Source: Phlebotomus papatasi
Lineage: Eukaryota; Arthropoda; Insecta; Diptera; Psychodidae
Reading direction: 5' to 3'
NCBI RefSeq assembly: GCF_024763615.1
Contig: NC_077222.1
Span: 48,608,001-48,672,000 of the forward strand
Length of the DNA: 64,000 nucleotides
The translations under genes were made by a program, and so were the position numbers. Shown here piece by piece: positions 34,111 through 47,200 of the stretch. Numbering within the stretch: the first letter of the stretch is position 1; every line of letters begins with the position of its first letter. The notes under the pieces are model-generated. The model was not told the origin of the DNA and ran no database searches. It saw only the letters and a list, made by a program, of their open reading frames with translations.

Positions 34111-37100
34111 TACTTGCGAAATTTGATTTATTTATAGTATTGCTGGTATTGCTTATTGGAATTATTATTGCCATTTCCATTGAACTTTAACTAAGCAGAT
34201 TTAACTGCCCTTTTTAACACATTTCTTAACCGATTGTGTGTGATGACTTTGAGTGATATCCAAACGGTTTAAAACCCATAAATTGATTAGTTATGTCAAA
34301 TTTAATTTTAATCCAAAATATCTTTGGGAAAGTTTTAGGATGATTAATAAATTGATTGAAATTTGTTGAGTACCCATTGTACTGGTCGTACCGGTATACA
34401 GTAAAAAAAAATTATGCAGTGGAAAACTGCTTGAAGAAATGTTTAAACTTTGAACTTTGAACTCATGTAGATGATACTTTTCCTCATGAGATCGAACGCC
34501 AATTTTTTGAAGATAGCATCACCAGTTCGAACACTTCTCTAAGCTATGAACGCTATACCATATCTTTAATTCTATGATTTGAAGAAGACTAGTTCAGTAA
34601 TAAATCATAGAAATCTGATTTACTCATTATTTCTAATATAATATAGCTAAACCTTAGGTCTGAAGCCCGTATAAGCCGTCTCTCGGCTAATCCTCAGATC
34701 TGCCAAAGCCCTAAAGTTTTCAAAATTGTATTCTTTAGTATTTATTCCAGTTATACAGGTTTCTTTTTCCGTATTTCTTAACACTTAAGATCGAAAACAG
34801 ATCACATTTCAAACTAAACTAGTTTCTATACAATCGTTACTCCTGTCCATTACTCCGAATTAACAATATTTTGGTATTTAAAAAGAGCATGTGTAAAGTT
34901 TTCTCGTTATTTTTTTTTTTAATTTCCTTTTTACATTTTTTGGACAAAATGATAAATTTATTTCTTAGAATTTGTATTTCAGGGAGTGATAACTTTAATA
35001 ACTAAAAATATGTATTACAATTACATTTAATAAAGATAATAAATTAAAGAATTAAAAATCTGAGAATTATTAGCACTATATATATTTAGAAAATTAAACT
35101 CGCACCAGTACCTTTACATCTGCTTTCGAGATTATGTTTATTTATATTCTCAGGCAAAACTAAAACTTTGTATGGGTATTGGGAAAGGTTTAAATAACAA
35201 CCTTAAACCTCAATCTCTATTCCTTTCTGACACTTCCTAACTGTCATATTCAATTTAACTTGTGGACCTTACAAAATACATCCGATAGAGTGAACAGCCA
35301 TTATGAAGATCAAGGGTCACATTCCAGTAAGTTGAGATGCATAAATCATGAGATTTTGGGTGTTTGATATTAAAGATGAATGATGGATGTTTGAGCAGAA
35401 AAACTATAGTAATATAATCTACTATGTAATTCACTTTTGAGGTATTATGCTCGTCAAACCCCAATGGCACTATTTGGGCAAACAATAAGGAAAGTACTGT
35501 GTGACATCAAGTGTCTGTGCGGCTTCGGTGAAGTTACATCTCCATCCCACCAAATGACACAAGTACGATAATCTTCAGGGCAAATTCAGGGTGGAATTTC
35601 AGCAATGTTTGCTTGCGGTTAAACTTTCAAAGAGTGACGTAATACCTCACATACGATAATTCACCGTAGAGACTTCTGACCGGAAATAGATGTTGTCAAA
35701 TGTAAGATCTCATTAAGGGATAAGATATTGTCGCTAAGGGGTGTCTCATTTCCTAACTCAAGACAACATACAGATTATCACCATAGCATCAAATGCCCTA
35801 TAGGTTTATCATTTGGGAAAGTTTAGTCTCTGAGATATCTGATATTTGTTTTTATCCTGTATATAGATTTAAAGGACAGATTTCAGATTAAAAGAAAGTC
35901 GGTAGAGAAGTATGGACCACACTTCTCATGCGTTATCCTATTGAAAAGATTTCTACGAAAACATCCTAAATTAGATTACAATGAAGGCGAGATAGCTGAT
36001 GGGCAAATCATTAGCATTTATGAATTCATTGTGCTTTACGGTTGGATGACAGTGAATGGCGTATACGATGTCGTGGATTATATCCTCATAATCGATTCAC
36101 ACCACCAATCGACCACCTCATAAACACCCTCTGATACCACAATCTTCACCTCACGCTTTTATCCACTGGAAATTTATATTTATGTCTCATACGCATTTAT
36201 GAGAATTTCTATATTTCTCGCCTTCCCCCCTTTAAAAGGCACATGTGTAAATTTATCATAAATTTTACAACTTGCTGGAATTCTCTCCCCTGTGGGAATG
36301 ATTGGGGGTGTTAGGGCAAAAAGGTTATGTGTGTGATTTGGGTCTCTCGAGAATTATTTTAAATATACCATAGAACCATCATTATTGCTAAGTGGAGGCC
36401 AAATCTTTGAGTTTGACCAATAGTAAAATATGATGTTTAAAGAGATATCACTTAAATTTTCACTCAATTTTCATTTCAATGCTAATGGAAAGCACAATTA
36501 ACTGTGAGTCATTCAATAAAACCCATCATATGCATGTAATATAGATGAGGATCATACACTCAACTCAATCTTTCTCTAGACTTTTGACGAAATAAAGAAA
36601 TTCTTTGAAGTCTTTAGGGGAAAAAATACGTTTCCTGTATTCTTTGCAATATATATGAGGAATTTGGAATATTCTCAATTGAATTATTTTTCCATTGAAA
36701 AAAATTTCTAATAAAATTCTGACAAAATATCATAGCATTTGCAAACAACACACGTCAAAAGCATATTTCCAAAGAATGAAATCAAAAGAAGATCCTAAAA
36801 GGTAACATTGATATATTAAAACCTACCCAGAAAAAAAAAACATTCCTTATTCTACGACATTTGCCTTCATAATTTCATAAAATTAATGGATCTCATGATT
36901 GCCAATAACCGCAATTGACTTATCATGAATACAAATTATTCCTAATTGGTTATTGCCAGATATTTCATCAGAAAATTGAGTTCCACTCTCTGATTCTCAA
37001 CTCTATGACATTCACTCCCACATGCATATCTTTTCCACTGAAGTATGAGGGGGTGAAAGGCCGAGACATGAACTGTGAGGATGATAGAAGGATGCACTTT

Positions 37101-37635
37101 ATGTTAATGGAAGGGCAATTAAAGCTCTCCATTAAGCATGTCAATTTAATTCTGTCTCCTTCATCGGTATTCTCCATATCGAATTGGGAAGCTTTATATT
37201 TCAAGAACACACAAGAGACCCCCTAACAGAGTGATAAAATGTTGAAATAAGTCATATGACACCAACATGGGCAAAATTGCTGAAAATTCCAAATGGTATG
37301 TGTGAGAAAAATGACAAAAGAAGAGATGGCAAAATGTGTCAGTTTTGCAAAATGCTTGAAACCTTTTTCACTTAAATTTCACTAAATTGTATATTTTACC
37401 TGAAAATGTCATTGATATGCGGCTACTTCCGCCTTATTTGAACTGCTCTCATCGGGAAAATGGAAAACCCGTGTCTCTGAACATGCTTATCATATACGAA
37501 TTTGATGATATGCCCTATTAATTGTTTCAATGAAAAAAGTTTTTTACTTATACATAATATGCAAAAAATAATGGTACCTTAAGGCTTCTAAAAAATTTTG
37601 TAAAAAATATACTTTTTGAAAGTCAATTTCCAATA
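34111..37635. other. 3.5-kb stretch without a supported gene
   Basis: Holds a short sequence shared with 52380 (see the entry at 34640), ORFs of 60-103 codons at 35255-35485 (-), 35941-36123 (+) and 36915-37226 (+), and a good-looking isolated donor (TTCCA|GTAAGT at about 35330). None could be tied to an acceptor or a family, so no exon is called. Confidence 0.35.
34640..34712. repeat. short dispersed repeat shared with 52380-52410
   Basis: GCTAAACCTTAGGTCTGAAG followed by CCCGTATAA matches GCTAAGCCTTAGATCTGAAG followed by CCCGTATTA at about 52382. This copy continues into a small hairpin (TAAGCCGTC with a mirrored GACGGCTTA-like arm, TCTCGGCTAA). Likely the end of an unassigned MITE. Confidence 0.35.
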
Positions 37636-38062
37636 GGGTAGTAAGTGTGCCAAATTCCGGCCAGCTTGCAATTCCGACCACGTTTTTTGTTCCTCGAATT
37701 TCCATGAATTTTTAGTTTTTACATACTCTAGAGATTATACAATGCAAAAGAATAACAAAAATGTAGCTTCAACAAACGAGATGACGTGAAAAAGATATTG
37801 CAAGAATTTCCGAAGGGCAAGGAACTTTGAGAAGGAAGGTGGCCGAAATAGGGCACCAAAGCTATGTCTACATTTTTATTCATTTTAAAATGTATTAAGA
37901 ATGATTTTAGAGTAAATAAAGACGATAAACTGTCTACAAGGTTCTAAGCAATACTCCTTAAGTAAAAGGAATAAAAAATCAATTTCTATTAAAGATATTA
38001 CATTTCAAACATGAGACTTTGGCGCTTGCATGCAACTATACCGAAATTTGGTACACTTACCC
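37636..38062 (-). mobile_element. TA-flanked 430-bp element, GGGTAAGTG family, copy 2 (inverted)
   Basis: A 427-bp copy of the element at 17069-17497 in reverse orientation. Ends GGGTAGTAAGTGTGCCAAAT and AAATTTGGTACACTTACCC; TA outside both (37634-37635 and 38063-38064). The shared interior includes CTCTAGAGATTATACAATGC. High similarity over the full length marks the family as a genuine defined unit. Confidence 0.75.
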
Positions 38063-38284
38063 TAATACAATATAATTTCAAATAAAAATAATTGTCGATA
38101 AATTCTTGAACTGGTAAGTTTAGAACTTATTGCCAGAAAAACTGATTCGTATTTTTTTAATTCATTTTGTAAAACATTAATCTTATGAAAACAACTTTTG
38201 CCAGTTTTCAGCATTTTATTGTAATTTGGAAATAGTAACTAGGGTCAAATATTAATTTCCGAACAACCCGAAGTTGTTAATAGA

Positions 38285-38452
38285 CCGCTTTGGGGCACCT
38301 TTGAAATAGGACTTTTTTATCCTATTTCTAAATGAAATTGAGTCTAATCATAGTGTAATTTAGCCTCATAACTGATAGTAATTTAAAAATTGTAGAAAAA
38401 ATCCCTTTTTCAAAGGCGCCTCAATTAAAAGGTACCCTACCTTCTCCTGATG
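38285..38452. mobile_element. worn TA-type MITE with GGGGCACCTTTGAA ends
   Basis: GGGGCACCTTTGAAATAGGA near 38292 is mirrored by TCAAAGGCGCCTCAATTAAA near 38415, and the right side ends CCTACCTTCTCCTGA. It resembles the orphan end at 22612. Terminal bases and target duplications are lost. Confidence 0.45.
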
Positions 38453-39353
38453 GCATTGTACAATATATCCCGATACGATTATTAATATTCTTAATCGATT
38501 TTATATTAGTTTGAGACTTGTCAAAGATCCTTGACAAAGAAACTTCAAGCATATTCAACTTTCTAGGAATGTGGTGAGAAAATTATCTTCTAGAAGAAAA
38601 CTTAAAAAAATTTAAGAGTGAAGCGAATAAAAATTACGAACATTTTTCATAAATTCAGTTACAGTTTCGCTACTAATTTATTACTAATTAGATTACACAT
38701 TTAGAAAATTTAAATGAAATTAATTAAATTATAAAAATAAAAATAATTAAATTAAAATTAAGACAAGCACTATGAGCACTTATAGAGTAATATTACCATA
38801 AAAATTACATTAACTTTTTACAGTAAAGAGTAAAAGATTAACTGAATTAAAATTCTCTCACATGATTGTTCAGAATGAAACAAGAATGAATGTGCGAAAT
38901 ACCTTATGTTCATAAATTTCAGAATTATTGCCCTTAATCTTCCTTTGACTGTTAAAAGTAAAGGAATATTTCATAATTTAATTTACTTTTCCTGACATGT
39001 TTTCCAAATTAAAGAATTGACCATTTTAAGACCGTATAAATATCCTGTGCTAGACAATTGGCTTTCGATGTGATAGTAGTAAGGATTGCTATAGAAATGA
39101 ATACCAGTCTGAAATTCACGACACGTTCATCAATTGCCACCATCCTTAAGAAAGTCACCTATAGAGCTTTTCTTCAACTGCAGAGAGTGGAAGATGAACC
39201 ACTTGTGTGTGTTTGTTCCTTACAATTCACAATTCACATGCTCTTACGTAATAAAAGAGTTTATAAACTTTCCGAAATTTATAAAACTTTCTTGCACAAG
39301 GTTTATATAACAAATATTTTCAGTGCATTGAACTAAAATTTAAATTTAAATTG

Positions 39354-39527
39354 CACCGGAGAAATTCGAAAATTTTTAATACCATTCCGGTAAAGTTAAT
39401 TTTACCCTTAGGATAATGATCCGAAATTGGTGTATGTTCTACCTTTTTAGGTGTGTTAGGGGTAACAGTTACCCTTATGAAAAAATAATTACCCCTAAAA
39501 AGTGTAACCATTATGATATTCTCAGTA
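39354..39527 (-). mobile_element. CACTA-like MITE, copy B (short, degenerate)
   Basis: About 174 bp with ends CACCGGAGAAATTCG and GATATTCTCAGTA, and internal words TAATTTTACCC and ACCTTTTTAGGTGT shared with the 9399 family. About 75 bp of the centre is missing relative to the full copy. Reverse orientation. Confidence 0.5.
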
Positions 39528-39699
39528 TAATAACCTATTTTCTCAGTATATATCTCTATAAACTATCTATTAAATTATAACAAAATTATTTTGACAGTAA
39601 AATCCCTAAATAATGTTACCATCAAAACCTCGCCTTTTATAGCACGAATCCTATAGAGAAAGCTTTTTTTCCTTATTTTGAGTTATTGTTCGCTTGTTG

Positions 39700-39747
39700 A
39701 ATTAGTGTTTGGTGCTACCGCATGTTCGGTGGTGCCTCAATTTCCCC
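39700..39747. mobile_element. orphan TA-type right end
   Basis: GGTGGTGCCTCAATTTCCCC followed by TA mirrors the AGGGGAAGTGGGGCACC type of end seen at 22612. No partner end was found upstream. Confidence 0.35.
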
Positions 39748-40134
39748 TATATTCGGACTAATTTTACTTTAATTTAATAAAAATTATATTGAAAAAAAAG
39801 TATTGGCCTTTCCCAGGGAACTGACTAGCCTTGAAAAATGCTACTATTTTACGTATTATTTCAAAAATATGTCGATAAACAATTTAATTTTTTGGTAAAC
39901 TGCTCAATACTAACTTAGACATTACTTTATATTTGTATTTCTCTAATTCCTAGTATTTCTAATTTTTCTTGTGCAAATTTGGCAAAGTACTAGTCTCCCT
40001 TAGTCCGAGGTTTGTTTTGTCAAAAAAAAGTTAAATGTACATCAACTGTATATATCGAATATTTAATGTAGAGTTTAAGTACTAGCATCTACAACTAGCA
40101 TTACATCAATTTAAAGTGCGGTTGGAGTACTTCC

Positions 40135-40360
40135 CTTGTGAGAGAAATCCGAAAAAGTTAAAATAACATTCCAGAAATGTTAATTTTATCTTGCATTTTA
40201 TTGATCCGAAATCGGTGTAAATATTACCCTTTTTCATGTTAATTTTACCCTTAAAAAGGTGTAAAATTAACATTAAAAATGTTGATATGTTTTTACACCT
40301 AAAAAGTGTTAAAATTATGAGAAAAAAAGGTTAATTGCACCCCGCGGTTTTTTCTCAGTG
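40135..40360 (-). mobile_element. CACTA-like MITE, copy C (worn left end)
   Basis: Reverse-oriented copy of the 9399 family. The left side reads GAGAGAAATCCGAAAAAGTT and the right side ends TTTTTTCTCAGTG. The interior has ACATTCCAGAAATGTTAATT and TTGATCCGAAATCGGTGTAA. The left CACTG has decayed to a TTGTG-like sequence, so no target duplication is claimed. Confidence 0.6.
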
Positions 40361-40638
40361 AATAAAGAAATTTTGTAATTTAATTTTATATAAACCACAT
40401 TTGTTGTAGTTTTCAAATGAAACCCTTCAAGCAAAATTTAATTTTGAAAGTTTCCTTACTTTCTTCACTTCAAAACTATACTTAGAGTATTTTTCTTGTT
40501 TGCAAAAATTTTCAGAATTTTCTTTTATTTTTCTTGCAAAGTTTAGTGAGACATAGCAAAATTAGATCTTATTCAGAACAGAAATGTCGTCATATGTCTG
40601 ACTTTCTGAGGGATCATGCAATAGTACTAATATTGCGC

Positions 40639-40857
40639 TCATGATGAGAGATTGCCTCCATCATCATCCACTTGAGAGGCAAACGTCAGTGGCTCATCAT
40701 CACCACCGACAAAACCCAAACACCAGCCCCAACCATACGATAAAATAATATCGTCATTGTCGACGACGAAGTCGTCGCCTTGACTACATTTCAAACGTGA
40801 CTTCTTAGCATGGTGAAAAAATAACGGAGATGCGTTTAAACTCTGTATGCTTCCCAT
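40639..40857 (-). CDS. 72-codon ORF in a GC-rich patch, hypothetical
   Basis: Starts with ATG and encodes an acidic peptide with DDFVVDNDDIILSYGWGWCL and ends DDDGGNLSS. G+C is clearly above the neighbourhood and there are no AT-driven low-complexity runs, which makes it one of the few coding-looking small ORFs here. No domain, signal peptide or splice partner is recognised. Clustered GATGAT/GACGAC trinucleotides may explain the openness. Confidence 0.2.
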   Translation of the reverse strand: MGSIQSLNASPLFFHHAKKSRLKCSQGDDFVVDNDDIILSYGWGWCLGFVGGDDEPLTFASQVDDDGGNLSS

Positions 40858-42016
40858 CCAATATCCATTATACCCACCCCCTCATTCAATGTTTGTGCTT
40901 TCCGATTCCTCTTGAAGGAAGCGGATAACTAGAATGACTCAATGAATGGTTTTATGGTGATGGCAATGATGACAGTGTGATATGAACTGCCTCAATTTGA
41001 TATTTTGTTGTATAGGGGGGTTGTTCTCTTGTCAGGAGACACCCCAAATATTTCGCCTTACAATAGGTACAGTACTTCGACTGTATGTATAATGAATATT
41101 TTGACGGTTTAGGTTTCCAATTACTTTGCTTTACACCCGAAAAAAAGCCTCTACTGCACAAAAATGTACATATATGTACAATTGAGCATTTTGTGGGTGG
41201 TTTTGAGTACACAGGGGAGCAAGAAGTATACAGAATAGGAATAAAAATTACCCACATGAAAGTGGCTGTTATGTAAAAAGGTGTATAAGGTGGAAACTTG
41301 GTATAATTTACAGAGTTGATATTGAACACATTTTTCAGATTCACCCACCTTCATTTTTGCATTTTGATCCCCACAGGAAGTCCACCACCTCCTCTAAATC
41401 ATCCCACTGAACCAAATTATTCAGCAATTTAATTAAATTTAAGACTTAAAGTTTCATGATAATACAAAACGTTAAATTTACATTATCAACATGGGGCTGC
41501 TCATAATTTTCCTCCCCAATTATTCTATTATACTTTCTAGTGCAGCGAAACAATTTGAAACTGCTATAAAATTGAGTTTAAGCTATCATTGGAAAAAGCT
41601 TTTGCCATAAAACTGACACTTTGATAATTGCTGAGATAAAAGCAAAACAATGTGACAGTGAACAAAATATAAAATAATAGAGTTAACCAAAAGTTTCAAA
41701 TAGTGACAAGTTCATTGACTATAATTGAGATAAAATACGGAAATTACAAATGTATAATTTCATGTTAGTGCTGTATGTATGTATAATTATGAAAGTTTTG
41801 ATCTAAATGAATAATTTCATCTATGTGAAAAGTAATAAGCTCAATTTCTAGTGAAACTAACTCCTGCAGTTTACTTTTTGAGGAATGTTTAATGGTTTTA
41901 AAAAGCCATACGTAACTCATTTTGAAATAACAAGTGGTTCTTAAATTTAAATGATCAAATTTCAAATATAATCAAAGTTCAAATAATCAAATTTTACTAC
42001 TTTTCTTGTATTCAAT
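40858..42016. other. no supported gene
   Basis: A 130-codon minus ORF (40952-41344) and overlapping frames on both strands around 41085-41354 are comparable to the longest chance ORFs expected and lack any motif. Nothing else seen. Confidence 0.35.
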
Positions 42017-42270
42017 CACTGAGAAAAAAAGAGGGTGCGATTAACTTTTTTTCCTCGTAACTTTAACACTTTTTAAGTCTAAAAATATATCAACATTTTT
42101 TTTATGTTAATTTTACACCTTTTTAAGTGTAAAATTAACATGAAAAAGGGTTACTTTAACCTATAATACAACTAAAAAGCATAATATTTACACCGATTTC
42201 GGATCAATAATGCAGGGTAAAATTAATATTTACGAAATGTTATTTTAAATTTTTCGGATTTCTTTCAGTG
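42017..42270 (+). mobile_element. CACTA-like MITE, copy D
   Basis: A 254-bp full-length copy of the 9399 family, same orientation. It begins CACTGAGAAAAAAAGAGG, ends GATTTCTTTCAGTG, and has AT directly outside both ends (42015-42016 and 42271-42272). Confidence 0.7.
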
Positions 42271-42472
42271 ATGTACACAGGAATTCATGCCTTTGTTCAT
42301 AATAATTTAAATGATAAATGTTTGTGCACATTGAACAAAAAATTCATAGTTGTTTTTTCTAAGCGACGGCATTGTAATTTTTTGGCTTTCACGTCTATTT
42401 CTGTTTGATACTCAAATAACACGATACTACAATATAAGGTCAAGGGTCAAAGGCATTAAGCATCTAGCTTAA

Positions 42473-42923
42473 CCTTTTAAGGATGAGACGCTTTTCACTA
42501 TCCAAAATTCAACAATAAAAATGAAACCGATAAACAAAAGAAAACTTCTTACATATAACCTCGGAAAATCCAACAGAGTCTGAGTCTGATTTAACAAATG
42601 AATGATAATTTTCACTATAATGGAAAGTATTATATATAGTTCTTGTACTTTCTAATGTCAAGAAGTATTTTTTTAAGAAAAATCGGAAATAAGACAAAAT
42701 ACTTTAAAATTAATTTATCAATATGAGATTTTCAAAATTCCTAACTTTTCGACTTAAATAATTATTATACAGCAAATAGCTGTGGATTTACAAGAAAAAA
42801 TATCTTACATTCCTACAGCCTTCTACTTTATTATTATATAGAAACTTAAAAAACTAACTTTTAAATATTTAGGAAAAATCATTTTCTGTATGTGATACCT
42901 ATGTAGCAATCGTCCTTAAAGGA
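42473..42923 (-). mobile_element. TTAA-flanked element (piggyBac/Kolobok-like), copy 1
   Basis: TTAA is present at both borders (42469-42472 and 42924-42927). The ends are CCTTTTAAGGATGAGACGC at the left and GCAATCGTCCTTAAAGGA at the right, inverted over about 17 bp with a few mismatches. The right 120 bp match the left part of the 60341-60866 element in reverse (shared CCTTCTACTTTA word and a GGAAAAATCATTTTCT-like word). TTAA targets characterise piggyBac and Kolobok. No coding capacity; the minus 62-codon ORF is not credible. Confidence 0.65.
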
Positions 42924-43465
42924 TTAAGTGAATATTAATGAGCAGACATTAAGATTTCTAATTCATATTTAATGAAAGTTGAACTTGAAATTTTGTTAAT
43001 ATTGACATCAAATAAATTTAAAAATTTCCAATATTTTTTTTCATAAAGTTTGCTGTTATAAATTTTAATCCCATTCGAATGATTTTATATGACACAGAAT
43101 TCACAATAAAAATTGTTTCGTTATAATTATATTTTAAACACATTATTTTTGATACAAATAATAAAAATTGTAAATTTTAAATCATAGCCAGTTATATCAT
43201 TTTTGTTGTTTAAAAAATATTGGCATAGTTTTTCTATTTAAAAATGTATAAAAGGTTTTAAATGTAGAAATACAAAATATTGAAATTGTTCACCAAATAA
43301 TAAATTCTTTATTTCCAAAGACCAATTAATCAATTTTTCCTCGATTTATTACACTTAATAATTAAAATTGTAAATGAATTTTAATTTTAATTAACAGGAA
43401 GAGACTTTTTTATTAATTTTGCCAGGCATAATATTTTTATTAATTTTAAAAGTTTTTAACTAAAG

Positions 43466-43603
43466 AGTGCTACACATTGGGAGCAATTTACGTGAAAAGT
43501 TGCTCTTTTAAGGATATCGTCTTCACTGCTATAGGTGGAAACGTCAAAATTCTGTCAAAAATACAATTTTTGACGAAAATTGCTACCATAACGTGTACGG
43601 GCC
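43466..43603. mobile_element. CTACACATTGGGAGC foldback MITE
   Basis: Left end GTGCTACACATTGGGAGCAA, right end AATTGCTACCATAACGTGTA followed by CGGGCC. The centre keeps GGTGGAAACGTCAAAATTCT and ACAATTTTTGACGAAAATTG. About 138 bp, like the reference copy at 14978. Confidence 0.65.
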
Positions 43604-43796
43604 TTAAACTTTCATACTTTTAAATTAAAATGGATTGTATCAGAAATGCCTGTTCTTTATGTATAGTTTAAAGATTAAAACGATGAAGATTTTTTAAAGT
43701 ATAAACTGTGTAACTATACAAGGGTTAGAAAAATATAAGTACAGTAAGAATATTTATCGAAATTTAACTATCTGAAATAAGAATGCTATTCATATA

Positions 43797-44297
43797 CAGT
43801 GGTGGCCAAAATAATAGGACCACCTCTGCAAAAACCATTATTTTTTGTTTTATATTTTTTTTTATTCCAATTTGTTCAAATAATTTTGATGTAGAAATGT
43901 TCAAATAATTACCTTACGTTGAATACATATTGTTTTGGCCGCAAAAGGTCTCTATTTTTCACAGAATATGTCAATAGTGAAATTATGTTTTAAGAACCTA
44001 ATATGACCACTTTCATTTAAATAAATGAATGTGACCCATAAATGGAATAAGTGGAACTGAAGCTATATTTAGAAAATATAAGTGACAATTTTCCTATTTT
44101 ATTGTCCGAATTGAATTTCAGTAGTTGTGTATTTTGCGCAATATAGAGACCTCTAGCGGACAAAACAACTTTTATATTACGATGTTAATAATTTGAAGAT
44201 TTCTACATCAAAGTTATGGCAACAAGTTGGGAAAAGATACAAAAATTAAAACAAAAATAAGCTTTACAAAGTGCTTCTATTATTTTGGCCACCACTG
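43797..44297. mobile_element. Tc1/mariner-like MITE, CAGTGGTGGCCAAAATAATAG ends
   Basis: A 501-bp element beginning CAGTGGTGGCCAAAATAAT and ending TTATTTTGGCCACCACTG, with TA outside both ends (43795-43796 and 44298-44299). The CAGTGGTGG...AAAAT terminus is characteristic of Tc1-like transposons. Arms pair loosely over about 200 bp (GAGGTCTCT-type words, a TTGTTTTGGCCGC word and its mirror GCGGACAAAACAA). No transposase remains. Confidence 0.75.
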
Positions 44298-44299
44298 TA

Positions 44300-47200
44300 T
44301 ATATAACATGTATTGTTTAACAAGAAAAGTGAATCATATTCATATTAAAATCAAATTTTCACTTTGAATTGGCATAAACTTATCAATTTATTGTTATTCT
44401 TGGAATGTCATCTAAAAGTCGACAAACCAGAAATTATCGTTTAATCAAATTTTACTAATTGTCCTTTTAATTATTATCTTGAGCTGTTTCAACTCTGCAA
44501 ACACGTAAGGTTGAGTGTACAAACAATAGAGTAAGTGAGGTCTCCCCTACACCTGCCACAAATTTTTCATGTATATTTAGCCTTTTTTTATTTTCTTGCA
44601 TCTTTCTTTCTTTCTTTCTCCTTTTATTAGTGGAAAAGAAAATGTGAAAAGTTATTCCATGTGAGAATGATAAATTTTTCTTCTTTCTTTTAGCAGTAAG
44701 AGAAATAAAAGGTGAAATTCGTTAGGCATTTCCGGAAGAATATTTCCTACGAAAGCACTAAACATACCCCAAGTCATCAATCAAAATGGAGGATGAGGGA
44801 AAAATTTGCCAGTAAATTTAACCAGAAAATCACATAGGAAACTTATTTTCCAAAATCCAAGCACCTATTAATGAAATTAACACGAACAATCACACCAATA
44901 TTTCGTGCATTTACTGCAATATCAATATATTTTGCTTTCTTGTGGTTTTTTCACATGAAATTTCGCCAAAAAGACGTCTGGCTCAACATTGATAAATGGG
45001 TAATTTGTAAATACAAGTTGAGCTCCATAAATTTTCCACCGCACGATTCTTTTTCTTGGAAATTGCTTTCAAAAGAATACCAACATTTATAATCTTAATC
45101 CTAAACAATTTCCACCATGTTAAAGTTCATACCATTTTAAGAGAAAAATCCATGGGGGATGCATCACAAGGGAAAGAAGAAGGTTATTACTCAACGAAAC
45201 CACCGCTTAATAAACTCCAGTTTTTCCCAGTGTAGATTCCATCGTGAGAATAAAATGGAAAACTTCAGCATGGAAATTAATTTTAAAAACAGCAATATTC
45301 TTTCTCGGCAATTCACTCCGCAACTGATATGTTTTCCATCTATTTTCTTGACTATTTACTTTTACCACAGCTTATTTCAAAGACAGTATTGTAGCCAGAG
45401 AAAGATGAAAAAGGATATCTTATCTCATTCTTAATTAATTTACATTTTCACTCCCCAAATAATTCACCTCTCTTTTTCGCTTTACTTGACGAATCCTTGA
45501 AGAGCAAAAACACATTGAAGAATAATATTTTCGCGAATATTAAAGACCCGGATCTTTTTCCATTACACTCTATATATTGCAATCAAAGGCTATATTCTAA
45601 GTACGTAATTGACTTTGTGAAATATGAATTTATCTTTAAGAAATTACATCCAATATGCATTCGATAGTGATTGTACAAACAAGCATTGAGTCATTGAGAA
45701 TAAAAATTAATTGCAAAATATTATTCTTGGCATCTATTTGAATAGATTTGTAACGATATTTGGGTCAGTCATCATTCGGCAATTTTAGTGGTATACAGAG
45801 TCGAGCGATTGATTAATCAAATTGTACATATAAAATTTTCTACTGGTATACAATTTAAAAAAAATGAAAAGAAATTTTACTACAAAAGATTCTCAACTAT
45901 TCCACAAATTACTATAGAAAAAAGGTTCTAAAAACCACAAATTTTCAATATGCAATTTTAGTTCACTTTTATGGAACATGCATCAAAAATCAGTAAATAT
46001 TGTTTTTTGTTGGCCAAGCAATTTCACTACCCTGCAAATATTTATTTCCCTATATTCGTCCCTTCGATCGATTTACCAGTTATATTTTAATTTGATATTC
46101 GAATATGCAGCACAATATCCTTTTCCATTTGGGAGATGCGTCATTTGAAATTCAAGTAATATTGATTTTTTTTAGCAGAAAACTCCATAAATTTGTGGGG
46201 AAAATGCGCCACAAATTTCCGGTGTTGGATAGTAATTTTGAGGGTGTATAAAACTAATAAACTCACCTACACCATGAAAATTACATACAAATTCACTGAC
46301 CTTTTGTGCCACTTTTTTCACGCTTCTTTTTTCACCGACCTATGATTAAATTTTAATACAATAAAAACATGAGTTTAACTTCAATTCTAGTATTAGTTTT
46401 ATTTATATGGGATAGTTTTTCCCAATTAGAATACTATTTGAAGCGAAAAATAACAAAAGGATGGTTGGAAAATGTGGGAAAACGCGAATAAGAGTTTCAA
46501 CGATCTATTTATATGGTTTGAAGTTTTAGGTTGCAATTTCATGCCTCAACATTGAGAACTGTATAGCATCAATTAAAAGCAGTGGATAATACCCTATGCC
46601 TCAGTGAAAACTAATTAAAAGTTTCACATTTACAAAAATAAAATTTTACCTGAATTTTTGCCGTGTGATATCAGGTGAGCCGTTGAAAACTAATTTCTAT
46701 TAAGGAAAATGTTATTCTTCAAAATTAACAATTCCTTCGTAGAATGACGAGCGCTAGAGGGTAAAAGTTTTGTTTATCTTTCAAAATTTTCAGCCAAGTA
46801 AAAAATATTAAATTTTAGCTAAGCTTTGGAATTGATGATTTTCACACAGGAACTTTTCTGCAGATACTCGAACTACCAATTCATTTTCTTCATTATAGAC
46901 TATGATTATATACTTTTTGAAAATGCACCGTCACCTTTTCCTTTCAACATATAGTTTCAGAAGACTAACTTTTTTTTTATCGATTTTCACATGTAAGATT
47001 TTCAAATGTTCAACGGATAAACGTTTCGCGGCGACTTCCAAAACTGTACTGATGAGGAAATTTACTTTTCGTATAGAACTGTGGTAGAAATTGTTCGAAG
47101 GGGAAAAGTACAGTGGTTGAAGTTCTATCATAGCTTTTTCAAATACATAGAGCGCATGCTTCCTAAAAGCTCATCCATTCCCAACATTCATTTCAAACCA

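Noticed and set aside
39058..39336. 92-codon plus frame with a VCVC motif near a hydrophobic stretch, considered as a second cystine-knot end
   Set aside because: It begins with TTG, lacks the upstream cysteine, and continues with AT-driven residues; no splice boundary supports it.
40952..41344. 130-codon minus ORF
   Set aside because: Similar to the longest chance ORFs expected in 64 kb of this composition, with no motif, and other frames overlap it.
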